Source: JBHJGU01 sp050331475 (lineage in GTDB: Bacteria; Pseudomonadota; Alphaproteobacteria; Caulobacterales; Maricaulaceae). Taken from it: 12,712 bases of DNA. Made by a program: the position numbers and the translations under genes. Below, piece by piece: positions 1 to 8,437 of this stretch. A model generated the notes under the pieces. That model was not told the origin of the DNA. It worked only from the letters and a program-made list of their open reading frames with translations, and ran no database searches. Location: NCBI GenBank assembly GCA_050331475.1, contig JBHJGU010000094.1, positions 1 through 12,712 of the forward strand. The letters run 5' to 3'. Positions within the stretch are counted from its first letter, which is position 1, and each line of letters opens with the position of its first letter.

Positions 1-77
1 CGCGCGGCCCCCCCCGGTGTCCAGGCCCCCCGGGGTGACCCGGGCCGAGCTTTTCGACAAACCTCCGGGCAACGGGG

Positions 78-794
78 GTGTGGGTGTGCGGCCCCGCGCC
101 CCCCGCGCGCGCCGCCGCCCGCTACGCCAATGAGGAAATGGGCTTTGAAGTGGTCGGCCTGGGCACCTATTCGCGCGAATTCGCTCGCGAGGTGCGTGCT
201 GCGGCCAAAGAACTCGGCCTCGAAGCGCTGATCACCGACGATTATCTCGAAGTCGAAGCCGCCATCGCCGAGGCCGCACCCGAAATGGTGCTGGGCACCC
301 AGATGGAGCGGCATATCGCCAAACGGTTGGGCCTGCCTTGCGCGGTGATCTCCGCGCCGGTGCACGTTCAAGACTTCCCCGCACGCTATTCCCCGGTCAT
401 GGGGTTCGAAGGCGGCAATGTGCTTTTCGACACCTTCGTGCATCCGCTGGTCATGGGGCTGGAAGAGCATTTGCTCGCCATGTTCCGCGAAGACTTCGAG
501 TTCAATGACGAAGCGGGTCCGTCGCACCTGCGCGCCCATGCTCCGGCGGCGAAACCGCCGCCGAGCGAAGTAAAACCCGCTCCTGCGACTACTGCGACCA
601 AAGACCCCGCCCCGGTGATTGACGTCGATGGTAGCTTAATTTGGACTCAAGACGCAGAATCCGAGTTGAAGAAAATCCCGTTCTTCGTACGCGGTAAGGT
701 GCGTCGCAACACTGAAACCTTCGCCCGTGACGCTGGGGTGACGAACATTACTGTGGATACGCTTTATGATGCTAAAGCCCACTTTGCCAAGTGA
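78..794 (+). CDS. bchB: Light-independent protochlorophyllide reductase subunit B, C-terminal part (5' end missing)
   Basis: BchB pairs with BchN in the catalytic NB component of dark-operative protochlorophyllide oxidoreductase, which reduces ring D of protochlorophyllide using electrons from BchL. Only about the last 238 residues are present. The N-terminal half, with the NB cluster ligands, lies outside the window. Recognisable family stretches are GLEALITDDYLEVE, LGTQMERHIAKRLGLPCAV and APVHVQDFPARY. A proline/alanine-rich linker follows, then a C-terminal PCP_red-type domain containing KIPFFVRGKVRRNTE and ending AKAHFAK. The first codons from 78 (VWVCGPAPPARAAARY) align position by position with the usual VWVFGDATHAIAAARY but carry many C/G substitutions. 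Upstream of about 75 the reading frame is broken, with TGA at 36-38. The start at 78 is therefore only where readable homology begins, not a true start. The 3' end overlaps the proposed bchH start by 29 bases. Confidence 0.93.
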   Translation: MWVCGPAPPARAAARYANEEMGFEVVGLGTYSREFAREVRAAAKELGLEALITDDYLEVEAAIAEAAPEMVLGTQMERHIAKRLGLPCAVISAPVHVQDFPARYSPVMGFEGGNVLFDTFVHPLVMGLEEHLLAMFREDFEFNDEAGPSHLRAHAPAAKPPPSEVKPAPATTATKDPAPVIDVDGSLIWTQDAESELKKIPFFVRGKVRRNTETFARDAGVTNITVDTLYDAKAHFAK

Positions 795-3700
795 GTCCGA
801 AATAACCGAGGTGACGCCGGTGCGGGTGGTGATGCTCACGCTGGACCGGCACATGTCCGGGGAGGCGGAGCAAGCCCAAACCCTGTTGTCCCAGGGCGCG
901 CCCGGTTTGGAGTTTGTGGTTCACGCAGCGACGGATTGGGGCGAAGGCGGCCCAGCGCTCGACGCCTGTCGCGCCGCCATCGCCACTGGCGATATCATTA
1001 TCATTTCGATGCTGTTCATTGAGGAGCAGATCCAAGCGGTGCTCCCTGACCTCATGGCGCGGCGCGAAGCGTGCGACGCCATGGTGGGGATTCTCTCGGC
1101 TGGTGAAATCGTCAAGCTCACCAAGCTGGGCGATCTGCGTATGGACGCGCCGCAGAAGGGCCCCCTTGCGCTCTTGAAGCGGTTACGCGGATCCAAGAGC
1201 AAAAGCTCAAAAGCCTCGGGCGGCGCTGGCCAGATGGCGTTGCTCCGCCGGTTACCGAAAATCTTGAAATACATTCCCGGTAAGGCGCAGGATCTGCGCG
1301 CCTATTTCTTGACCATGCAGTATTATTTGTCCGGGTCTCAGGACAATGTGGTCAATCTGGTGCGCATGCTGGTCGACCGCTACGCCGCGGGTCCACGCGC
1401 GGACCTTAAAGGCAAGCTCACGGTCGAAGCGCCGATCGTCTATCCCGATGTGGGCCTTTACCATCCCCGGCTGCCCGGCCTGGGCGTGACCGAGGACGCG
1501 AATGCGGTGCGCGCGCTCAAGCCAAAGGCTAAGGCGACGGTCGGGTTGATCCTGCTGCGCTCTTATGTGCTTGCGCGCGATGCGGGCCATTATAACGGGG
1601 TGATCGAAGCGCTGGAGGCCCGCGGCCTTGCAGTTCTGCCAGTCTTCGCCAGCGGGCTCGACAGCCGGCCCGCTATCCAAGCCTATTTCACCGATAAGGG
1701 CCGTACGGTGGTGGACGCGGTGGTCTCGCTCACCGGCTTTTCGCTGGTCGGTGGGCCGGCCTACAACGACGCGCGCGCGGCGGAAGCCACGCTTAAGGCG
1801 CTCGATGTGCCCTATGTGTCCGCCTGCCCGGTGGAGTTCCAAAGCCTCGAACGCTGGGGCGCCTCCGAACAGGGCCTGATGCCGGTGGAAAGCACCATTA
1901 TGGTGGCGATCCCCGAGCTCGACGGCGCCACCAACACCACCGTCTATGGCGGCCGGTCGGATGGCTGTGGCGGTCCCTGCCCAGGGTGTGAGCGTAAGTG
2001 CGTCTTCCCCAAAGAGGGCAATGCGCGGGCCATGCGCGCGTGTCCGGAGCGCGCCGAAGCGATCGCGGATCGGATCTCGGCTCTGGTGGACCTGCGCGCG
2101 GCCGACCGGGCCCATCGCAAGGTGGCGGTTGTGCTGTTTAATTTTCCCCCCAATGGCGGGGGCGCGGGCACGGCCGCCTTCCTCAGCGTTTATGAATCCC
2201 TCTTCAATACGCTGAAATCGTTGAAAGCTGAGGGCTACACGGTCGAGCTTCCCGAAAGCGCGGAGGCGCTTAAAACCGCGATCCTTAACGGGACCGCGGC
2301 GCAGTATGGCCAGGACGCCAATGTGTTGGTGCGCATTCCCACCGACGACCATGTGCGCCGGGAGCCGTATCTCGAAGAGATCGAGGCGCAATGGGGGCCC
2401 GCCCCGGGTCGGCAATTGACCGACGGCCGCTCGATCTTCGTGCTTGGGGTGCAGTGCGGTAATGTGCTGATCGGGCTGCAGCCGGGCTTCGGCTATGAAG
2501 GCGATCCTATGCGGCTCCTGTTTGAGTCGACCTTTACGCCCACCCATGCGTTCTCCGCCTTCTACCGCTATATCCGCGAGGACTTTGGCGCGGACGCGGT
2601 CATCCATTTCGGCACTCATGGCGCGTTGGAATTCATGCCGGGCAAACAGTCGGGCGTGAGCGGACGGTGCTGGCCGGACCGACTGATCGGCGATTTGCCG
2701 AACCTTTACCTCTACGCCGCGAACAACCCCTCCGAGGGTGCGCTAGCCAAGCGGCGCTCGAACGCCACGCTGATCAGCTATCTCACCCCACCGGTGGCCC
2801 ATGCGGGGCTCTATCGGGAGCTGTTGGATCTAAAAGCGTCGATCGAGCGCTGGCGCGGCTTGAGCCCGGAGGCCTCGCTTGAGGACCGCCAGCAACTCTC
2901 TGAGCTGATCCAAACCCAGGCCGCCGCGATCGATCTCGTCGCGGAAACGCCGGCTTGGAACGGCCACGCCGAGCCAGAAATCGACGCCTTGCGTGATAAG
3001 CTTCTGGAGTGGGAAGGCGCGCTGATCCCCGAGGGCTTGCACGTCTTCGGTCAACCACCCTCCGAAGCTGCGCGCGCCGATCTCTTAAGCGCCATGGCGG
3101 AGGCGAATTACGGGCTCACCCTGCCCCTGACCGCCGCCCAAGCGTTAGTCCAAGGCCGCAGCCCCCAAGACGCGCTCGCCCGGGTCGGCCTCCCCCCCGA
3201 AGCGGCGACGATCGCGGCGCTCACCCAGCTTAAAGAGGTGGACGCCAAGCTGGCCCGGGACAACGAAACCGCTGCTCTGATCCACGCACTTGACGCCGGC
3301 TTCACCCCGCCCGCGCCCGGCGGCGATCTGTTGCGCACCCCCGAAGTGCTGCCCACGGGGCGGAATATTCACGGCTTTGATCCGTTCCGCATCCCCTCCG
3401 CCTTCGCGGTCAAAGACGGTTACGCCCAGGCCGAGCGCTTATTGGAGCGTCACCGAGCCGACCATGACGGGCGGCACCCGGAAACCCTCGCTATGGTGTT
3501 GTGGGGCGCGGATAACCTGAAATCCGAAGGCGGACCGATCGGTCAGGCGTTAGCGCTAATGGGGGCGGAGCCGCGGCTGGACAGTTATGGCCGGCTTTGC
3601 GGCGCCCAATTGATCCCGCTTGAGACCTTGGGGCGTCCGCGCATCGACGTCATCGCCACGCTTTCGGGCATTTTCCGCGACCTGCTGCCGCTTCAGACCC

Positions 3701-4557
3701 GCATGCTGGCCGAAGCCGCCTATCTGGCCGCCAGCGCGGAGGACGAGCCGGTCGAGCAAAACTTCGTACGCAAACACGCGCTCCAACGCATGGCCGAACA
3801 AGGCGTGGATTTGGAGACCGCCGCGTTGCGGGTGTTCTCCAACGCGGACGGCTCCTACGGCGCCAATGTCAATCAGATGATCGACGCAGGCTGCTGGACA
3901 GAAGAAGACGAACTCGCCGACGCTTATGAGTCGCGCAAATCCTTCGCCTATGGCCGCAAAGGTCCGCCACAGAAGCAAACCGAGCTGCTCAAGGCCGAGC
4001 TAGCCCATGTGGACGCCGCCTACCAAAACCTCGAATCCGTCGAGCTCGGCGTCACCACCATTGACCATTACTTCGACACCCTGGGCGGGGTCTCGCGCGC
4101 GGTGAAACGGGCGAAGGGCGAAGAGGCTCAAGTCTATATCGGCGACCAGACCACGTCTTCGGGCAAGGTGCGCACGCTGAACGAACAGGTCGCGCTAGAG
4201 ACCCGCACCCGCACCCTCAATCCGAAATGGTATGAGGGCATGCTCAAGCACGGCTATGAAGGCGTGCGCCAGATCGAGGCCCAGGTGACCAATACGCTGG
4301 GCTGGTCGGCGACCACCGGCAAGGTGGACCCTTGGGTCTATCGCGATATAGCGCGAACCTTCGTGCTCGACGAAGCCATGCGCGAACGCATCGCCAAGCT
4401 AAACCCCAAAGCCTCCGCCAAACTCGCCAATCGGCTCATTGAAGCCCATGAGCGCGCCTATTGGTCGCCTGACGCCGAAACGCTGGAGGCGCTACGACAG
4501 GCGGGCGACGCGTTGGAAGACCGCCTTGAAGGCCTCGCCGAGGAGGCCGCCGCATGA
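766..4557 (+). CDS. bchH: Magnesium chelatase subunit H
   Basis: BchH is the large porphyrin-binding subunit of Mg-chelatase. With BchI and BchD it inserts Mg2+ into protoporphyrin IX using ATP, the first committed step to bacteriochlorophyll. The product is 1263 residues, within the family range. An N-terminal DUF3479-type region (RVVMLTLDRH from about residue 19) is followed by a long CobN/Mg-chelatase domain with HFGTHGALEFMPGKQ at about 614-628. A cysteine cluster, C401, C405, C408, C412 and C426, resembles the Cys motif reported to hold a [4Fe-4S] cluster in Rhodobacter capsulatus BchH. The start is uncertain. ATG 766 gives a 29-base overlap with bchB but has no clear Shine-Dalgarno. GTG 820, with GAGGTG five bases before it, would start directly at the conserved RVVMLTLD. 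BchL begins 31 bases downstream. BchI and BchD are not in the window. Confidence 0.96.
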   Translation: MMLKPTLPSESEITEVTPVRVVMLTLDRHMSGEAEQAQTLLSQGAPGLEFVVHAATDWGEGGPALDACRAAIATGDIIIISMLFIEEQIQAVLPDLMARREACDAMVGILSAGEIVKLTKLGDLRMDAPQKGPLALLKRLRGSKSKSSKASGGAGQMALLRRLPKILKYIPGKAQDLRAYFLTMQYYLSGSQDNVVNLVRMLVDRYAAGPRADLKGKLTVEAPIVYPDVGLYHPRLPGLGVTEDANAVRALKPKAKATVGLILLRSYVLARDAGHYNGVIEALEARGLAVLPVFASGLDSRPAIQAYFTDKGRTVVDAVVSLTGFSLVGGPAYNDARAAEATLKALDVPYVSACPVEFQSLERWGASEQGLMPVESTIMVAIPELDGATNTTVYGGRSDGCGGPCPGCERKCVFPKEGNARAMRACPERAEAIADRISALVDLRAADRAHRKVAVVLFNFPPNGGGAGTAAFLSVYESLFNTLKSLKAEGYTVELPESAEALKTAILNGTAAQYGQDANVLVRIPTDDHVRREPYLEEIEAQWGPAPGRQLTDGRSIFVLGVQCGNVLIGLQPGFGYEGDPMRLLFESTFTPTHAFSAFYRYIREDFGADAVIHFGTHGALEFMPGKQSGVSGRCWPDRLIGDLPNLYLYAANNPSEGALAKRRSNATLISYLTPPVAHAGLYRELLDLKASIERWRGLSPEASLEDRQQLSELIQTQAAAIDLVAETPAWNGHAEPEIDALRDKLLEWEGALIPEGLHVFGQPPSEAARADLLSAMAEANYGLTLPLTAAQALVQGRSPQDALARVGLPPEAATIAALTQLKEVDAKLARDNETAALIHALDAGFTPPAPGGDLLRTPEVLPTGRNIHGFDPFRIPSAFAVKDGYAQAERLLERHRADHDGRHPETLAMVLWGADNLKSEGGPIGQALALMGAEPRLDSYGRLCGAQLIPLETLGRPRIDVIATLSGIFRDLLPLQTRMLAEAAYLAASAEDEPVEQNFVRKHALQRMAEQGVDLETAALRVFSNADGSYGANVNQMIDAGCWTEEDELADAYESRKSFAYGRKGPPQKQTELLKAELAHVDAAYQNLESVELGVTTIDHYFDTLGGVSRAVKRAKGEEAQVYIGDQTTSSGKVRTLNEQVALETRTRTLNPKWYEGMLKHGYEGVRQIEAQVTNTLGWSATTGKVDPWVYRDIARTFVLDEAMRERIAKLNPKASAKLANRLIEAHERAYWSPDAETLEALRQAGDALEDRLEGLAEEAAA

Positions 4558-4576
4558 TCCCGCGCCCACACAAAAT

Positions 4577-4583
4577 CGGAGGA
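4577..4583 (+). promoter_or_regulatory. Ribosome binding site that fixes the bchL start
   Basis: CGGAGGA lies five bases before ATG 4589, in the 31-base gap after bchH. It selects ATG 4589 over the in-frame upstream ATG 4439, which would add 50 residues that are only the bchH 3' end read in another frame. Confidence 0.8.
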
Positions 4584-4588
4584 CGCCG

Positions 4589-5488
4589 ATGACCCCGCTT
4601 GACCTACCCCGCGCCTTGCCCCGCCGCCCTGACGGCGAAGGCAGTGTGCAAGTCCAACAAGATCCGCGGGCGACCATAGATGGCGCCAAAGTCTTCGCCG
4701 TTTATGGCAAAGGCGGGATCGGCAAATCCACCACGTCGTCGAACCTGTCTGTGGCGTTTTCCAAGCTTGGCAAGCGCGTTTTGCAGATCGGTTGCGATCC
4801 AAAACACGACTCCACCTTCACGCTGACCAAGTCGTTGGTGCCCACGGTGATCGACGTGCTGGAGCAGGTCGACTTCCACACCGAAGAGCTCCGGCCCGAG
4901 GATTACATCTATGAGGGTTATAATGGGGTGATGTGCGTGGAGGCTGGGGGCCCGCCCGCAGGCACCGGCTGTGGGGGCTATGTGGTCGGCCAGACCGTCA
5001 AGCTCCTTAAAGAGCACCACCTTTTGGAAGACACCGATGTGGTGATCTTCGACGTGTTGGGCGATGTGGTTTGCGGCGGGTTCGCCGCGCCGCTTCAGCA
5101 TGCCGAGCGCGCTGTGATCGTCACCGCGAATGATTTCGACTCGATCTTTGCTATGAACCGAATCGTGGCGGCCATCGGCGCGAAGTCGAAAAACTATGAC
5201 GTGCGGCTCGCCGGCGTCATCGCCAATCGCTCCGAGAAAACCGACGAGATTGATCGGTTTAACGCGGAAACCGGGCTCAAGCGGCTCGCCCATTTCCCCG
5301 CGCTCGACGTCATTCGCCGCTCGCGGCTGAAAAAGCGCACTTTGTTTGAAATGGACCCCACCCCAGAGCTGGAGGCGGTTCAAAACGAATACCTCCAGCT
5401 TGCGGCCACGCTGTGGGCCGGGGTGGAGCCGTGCCAGTCCAAGCCCATGCGCGATCGCGATCTCTTTGACTTCTTGGGTTTCGACTGA
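4589..5488 (+). CDS. bchL: Light-independent protochlorophyllide reductase iron-sulfur ATP-binding protein
   Basis: BchL is the NifH-like homodimeric reductase of dark protochlorophyllide reductase. It passes electrons one at a time to BchN-BchB with ATP hydrolysis. The 299-residue product has the usual family length. Visible motifs are the P-loop GKGGIGKS at 40-47, GCDPKHDST at 68-76, AGGPPAGTGCGG at 119-130 and the switch II-like DVLGDVVCGGFAAP at 155-168. C128 and C162 are 34 residues apart, matching the two Cys per monomer that bridge the intersubunit [4Fe-4S] cluster in known BchL. The start at 4589 is supported by a strong Shine-Dalgarno and by the normal N-terminus MTPLDLPRALPRRPDGEGS. 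The stop overlaps the bchM start by one base (TGATG), which suggests translational coupling. The enzyme is oxygen-sensitive, so it would matter mainly at low oxygen. Confidence 0.97.
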   Translation: MTPLDLPRALPRRPDGEGSVQVQQDPRATIDGAKVFAVYGKGGIGKSTTSSNLSVAFSKLGKRVLQIGCDPKHDSTFTLTKSLVPTVIDVLEQVDFHTEELRPEDYIYEGYNGVMCVEAGGPPAGTGCGGYVVGQTVKLLKEHHLLEDTDVVIFDVLGDVVCGGFAAPLQHAERAVIVTANDFDSIFAMNRIVAAIGAKSKNYDVRLAGVIANRSEKTDEIDRFNAETGLKRLAHFPALDVIRRSRLKKRTLFEMDPTPELEAVQNEYLQLAATLWAGVEPCQSKPMRDRDLFDFLGFD

Positions 5489-6189
5489 TGAGCGAGGCGA
5501 CCTACCAGCGCCGCCGCGGCGAGCTGAAGACTTATTTTGACGCCACCGCGCTGAAAGCGTGGACGGCGATGACTTCGGACGCGCCGTTGAGCAAGATCCG
5601 CGCAACCGTGCGGATGGGCCGCGATCGCATGCGCGCGATCCTTCTGAGCTATTTGCCGCAGAACCTGATCGGCCGGCGCGTGCTCGCCGCCGGCTGCGGC
5701 CCGGGCCAATTGAGTTGGGAAGCGGCGGCGCGCGGCGCGGACGTGCTCGGCGTTGACCTTTCGCCGAAGTTGATCGCTTTGGCCGAAGAGCGCCGCCCCA
5801 AGACCGACAACTCCGCACGCGTGCGCTTCGCTTCTGGGGACATGCTCGACCCCCAACACGGCGTCTTCGACCATGTGGTCGCCATGGACAGCCTAATCCA
5901 TTACGGGCTGGAGGATCTGGTCGGCGCGCTCGCCGCGCTGACCCCCCGCGCACGCCGCTCCATCGTTTTCACCCTCGCCCCGCGCACCCCCGCACTTTCG
6001 GTGATGCATGCGGTGGGCTCGGTGTTCCCGCGCGCGGACCGCGCTCCGGCGATCCGACCTGTCCGGCTTAAGGCTCTAATCCGCGTCATTGAGCGCAGCC
6101 CTGACTTCGCGGGTTGGTCCGTGGAACGAACCGAGCGCGTGCAAGCGGGTTTTTACACCTCCCAAGCCGTAGAGTTGGCCCGTCAATGA
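5488..6189 (+). CDS. bchM: Magnesium-protoporphyrin IX methyltransferase
   Basis: BchM methylates the C13 propionate of Mg-protoporphyrin IX using S-adenosylmethionine, directly after Mg-chelatase and before the ring-E cyclase. The 233-residue product has the BchM N-terminus (YFDATALKAW at 16-25, then the basic helix RATVRMGRDRMRAILLSYLP). It then has a Rossmann SAM-binding fold: motif I VLAAGCGPGQLS at 65-76 and GVDLSPKLIALAEER at 88-102. The residue before AGCG is Ala67 where homologues usually have Asp (VLDAGCGTG), a mild departure from motif I. The gene overlaps bchL by one base and lhaA by four (ATGA), so it sits inside a translationally coupled run. Confidence 0.94.
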   Translation: MSEATYQRRRGELKTYFDATALKAWTAMTSDAPLSKIRATVRMGRDRMRAILLSYLPQNLIGRRVLAAGCGPGQLSWEAAARGADVLGVDLSPKLIALAEERRPKTDNSARVRFASGDMLDPQHGVFDHVVAMDSLIHYGLEDLVGALAALTPRARRSIVFTLAPRTPALSVMHAVGSVFPRADRAPAIRPVRLKALIRVIERSPDFAGWSVERTERVQAGFYTSQAVELARQ

Positions 6190-7619
6190 CCTCTCAAGCT
6201 GAGCAACCGCCCTTTTGGGTCAAGCTGTTGCCGTTCGCCGACGCGGCGAGCGATGACTTGCCGTTGCCCCGGCTCTTACGCCTGTCGCTCTTCCAAATCT
6301 CCGTCGGGCTGGCCACCGTGCTGCTCACCGGGGCGCTCAACCGCGTCATGATTGTCGAGTTGAGCGTGCCCGCTTGGTTGGTGGCGCTGATGGTGGGCTT
6401 GCCGCTGATCGTAGCGCCGTTCCGCGCGCTGATTGGGCACCGCTCTGACACCCATCGCTCGGCCTTTGGTTGGCGGCGTGCGCCGTTCATCTGGTACGGC
6501 ACGATGATGCAATGGGGCGGATTAGCGATCATGCCCTTTGCGCTGTTGGTGCTCTCGGGCGACACGGTCGTTGAGGTTCCCGCGATTTTGGGTCAAGCCT
6601 CGGCCGGGTTGGCGTTTCTGCTCGTGGGTGCCGGCCTGCACGTCACCCAGACGGCGGGCCTGGCCTTAGCCACGGATTTGGCGCCGAAGGACACCCGACC
6701 GCGGGTCGTTGCGCTGCTCTATGTCATGCTGCTCGCCGGCATGGGGCTTTCAGCGTTGGTGTTCGGCGTTCTGCTTGCCGATTACACCCCGATGAAGCTG
6801 ATCCGTATCATCCAAGGCGCGGCCATGGTCACGCTTATTCTCAATCTCGTCGCGCTGTGGCGCCAAGAGGCCCGAAACCCCCGCTTAGCCAAACAAACCG
6901 AGCCGCGGCGACCCTTTTCGGAAGCCTGGGCGGAGTTCGCCCAAGGCGGTCGCCCCATGCGCTTGTTGGTCACAGTGGGTTTGGGAGCCGCAGGGTTCAA
7001 CATGCAGGATGTTTTGTTGGAGCCCTATGGCGGCGAGGTCCTTGGCTTGAGCGTGAGCGCAACCACTCAATTAACGGCCTTTTGGGCGGCGGGCATGCTG
7101 GCGGGTTTCGCCGTGGCGGCGCGCGGCTTGGGCCATGGTGCGCAAAGCTGTCGGATTGCGGCTTGGGGCGTGTTGGTGGGGATTTTCGCATTCGCCGCGG
7201 TGATTTTGGCGGGCGCGATGCAGTCGGCTTTGGTGTTCCGGATCGGAGCGGCGGCGATCGGGCTCGGCGGCGGCTTATTCGCCGTGGGCACGTTGACCGC
7301 GGCCATGGCGTTGTCGCGCGAAGGCGCGAGCGGATTGGCTTTGGGCGCGTGGGGCGCGGTTCAAGCCACAGCGGCGGGCGTCGCGATCGCGCTGGGGGGC
7401 GCAGGTCGGGACATCGTGTCGGACTTAGCAATGTCGGGGGCGTTAGGCCCGGCGCTTGCGAATGTCACGGTCGGGTATTCGGCCGTCTATCATGTTGAAA
7501 TAGCGTTGTTGTTTATCGCCCTCATCGTTATCGGTCCCTTAGCGCGCTACTCCGCATCGGGACGATCCGAGGAGGCTTCCCCGCCTGCGAAATTCGGCCT
7601 CGGCGAGTTTCCCAGCTAG
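6186..7619 (+). CDS. lhaA: Light-harvesting complex 1 assembly protein LhaA (PucC/BCD family transporter-like)
   Basis: LhaA is an inner-membrane protein of the BCD (PucC) family, a branch of the major facilitator superfamily. It helps deliver pigment to, or assemble, the LH1 antenna around the reaction centre. The 477-residue product is strongly hydrophobic, consistent with about 12 membrane helices, and carries NRVMIVELSVPAWLVALM at 52-69, APFRALIGHRSDTHRS at 77-92 and GWRRAPFIWYG at 95-105, all typical of LhaA. ATG 6186 overlaps the bchM stop (ATGA). An in-frame upstream ATG at 6114 would only add bchM sequence in another frame. The gene ends with TAG, 23 bases before puhA, matching the usual bchM-lhaA-puhA order. 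The LH1 polypeptide genes it would serve (pufBA) are not in this window. Confidence 0.93.
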   Translation: MTSQAEQPPFWVKLLPFADAASDDLPLPRLLRLSLFQISVGLATVLLTGALNRVMIVELSVPAWLVALMVGLPLIVAPFRALIGHRSDTHRSAFGWRRAPFIWYGTMMQWGGLAIMPFALLVLSGDTVVEVPAILGQASAGLAFLLVGAGLHVTQTAGLALATDLAPKDTRPRVVALLYVMLLAGMGLSALVFGVLLADYTPMKLIRIIQGAAMVTLILNLVALWRQEARNPRLAKQTEPRRPFSEAWAEFAQGGRPMRLLVTVGLGAAGFNMQDVLLEPYGGEVLGLSVSATTQLTAFWAAGMLAGFAVAARGLGHGAQSCRIAAWGVLVGIFAFAAVILAGAMQSALVFRIGAAAIGLGGGLFAVGTLTAAMALSREGASGLALGAWGAVQATAAGVAIALGGAGRDIVSDLAMSGALGPALANVTVGYSAVYHVEIALLFIALIVIGPLARYSASGRSEEASPPAKFGLGEFPS

Positions 7620-7642
7620 CACCAGCCGAACGGAGAACAGCG

Positions 7643-8425
7643 ATGGACCTGGGTGTCATATCAAACGAAATCGACGGGACGGTGATCCTGCTCAGCGCGT
7701 TCACCTTGTTCTTCTTCGCGCTGGTGTTCTACCTGCAGCGGGAAAGCCGCCGCGAAGGCTATCCGCTGGAGTACGACACCAAGCCGGGTCAGTACGACAC
7801 CGCGGACAGCGCTTGGATCCCACCGGTCAAGACATTCGAACTCTTCCATGGCGGGGAATCTGAAAGCCACCGCCCCGACAAACGCGAGCACAATATGCGT
7901 CGGGTGGCCGTGTGGGACGGCAGCCCCTATGAACCGGTCGGCAATCCGCTGACCGCAGGCGTCGGCCCGGGATCCTATGCGGACCGCGCGGACACCCCCG
8001 ATTTGACCCGCGAGGGCGAGCCGCGCATTGTGCCGATGCGTTTGGCGGAGGGTTTCTCGATCGTCAAAGGCGTGTCCGACCCCCGCGGCTGGACCGTGGT
8101 CGGCGCAGATAACGCGCCCGCGGGCAAGGTCAGCGACCTTTGGGTGGATCGGGCGGACCATCTGACCCGGTTCCTAGAGGTTGATCTGGACGCGGAGGCG
8201 GACGAACCCGGAAGCGGCAAAGTGCTCGCGCCGATCGTGATGATCGATGTGGACAAAGAGCGCCGGGTCATTCGGGTCGACGCCATTCTCGGCGAACAAT
8301 TCGCCGATGTCCCGCGCACTGCGAGCGCGGAGCAAATCACCCTGCTCGAGGAAGAAAAAATCACCGCGTACTACGCCGCGGGAACCCTCTATGCGACCCC
8401 GCAGCGGCTTGAGCCGCTGCTCTAA
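7643..8425 (+). CDS. puhA: Photosynthetic reaction centre H subunit
   Basis: PuhA caps the L-M core of the reaction centre on the cytoplasmic side and supports proton transfer to the secondary quinone QB. The 260-residue product has the usual layout. It has a short periplasmic N-terminus, a single membrane helix at about 14-31 (VILLSAFTLFFFALVFYL), and the conserved QRESRREGYPLEYD just after it. A cytoplasmic PRC-barrel-like domain follows (LAEGFSIVKGVSDPRGW, GKVSDLWVDRADHLTRFLEVDL) and a C-terminus with EEEKITAYYAAGTLYATPQR. GGAGA lies about seven bases before ATG 7643. The gene is 23 bases after lhaA. The last eight codons before TAA form a perfect inverted repeat, and a second, stronger hairpin follows the stop. 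PuhB and puhC, which normally come next, are absent. Confidence 0.97.
   Translation: MDLGVISNEIDGTVILLSAFTLFFFALVFYLQRESRREGYPLEYDTKPGQYDTADSAWIPPVKTFELFHGGESESHRPDKREHNMRRVAVWDGSPYEPVGNPLTAGVGPGSYADRADTPDLTREGEPRIVPMRLAEGFSIVKGVSDPRGWTVVGADNAPAGKVSDLWVDRADHLTRFLEVDLDAEADEPGSGKVLAPIVMIDVDKERRVIRVDAILGEQFADVPRTASAEQITLLEEEKITAYYAAGTLYATPQRLEPLL
8401..8420 (+). repeat. Short perfect inverted repeat inside the 3' end of puhA
   Basis: GCAGCGGC (8401-8408) and GCCGCTGC (8413-8420) form an 8-bp stem with a TTGA loop, ending five bases before the end of the puhA stop codon. It encodes part of the QRLEPLL tail. With the hairpin at 8438-8474 it makes a tandem pair at the puhA 3' end. This could affect mRNA 3'-end stability or ribosome release, which is inference. 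Confidence 0.6.
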
Positions 8426-8437
8426 CACCGCAAAACA

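Noticed and set aside
619..642. TTGACG and TAATTT as a promoter for bchH inside bchB
   Set aside because: The spacing is only 12 bases and the -10 match is poor; the bases encode conserved BchB C-terminal sequence.
1252..2619. 455-codon open frame on the - strand inside bchH
   Set aside because: It is the antisense shadow of a high-GC coding frame. The + strand frame is unmistakable BchH, and the antisense protein shows no family motif.
4439..4588. Longer bchL with start at ATG 4439
   Set aside because: The extra 50 residues are the bchH 3' end read in another frame; ATG 4589 has a strong Shine-Dalgarno and the normal BchL N-terminus.
4604..5953. 449-codon open frame on the - strand across bchL and bchM
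   Set aside because: It spans two genes on the opposite strand, is Arg/Ala-rich and low in complexity, and is explained by codon bias of bchL and bchM.
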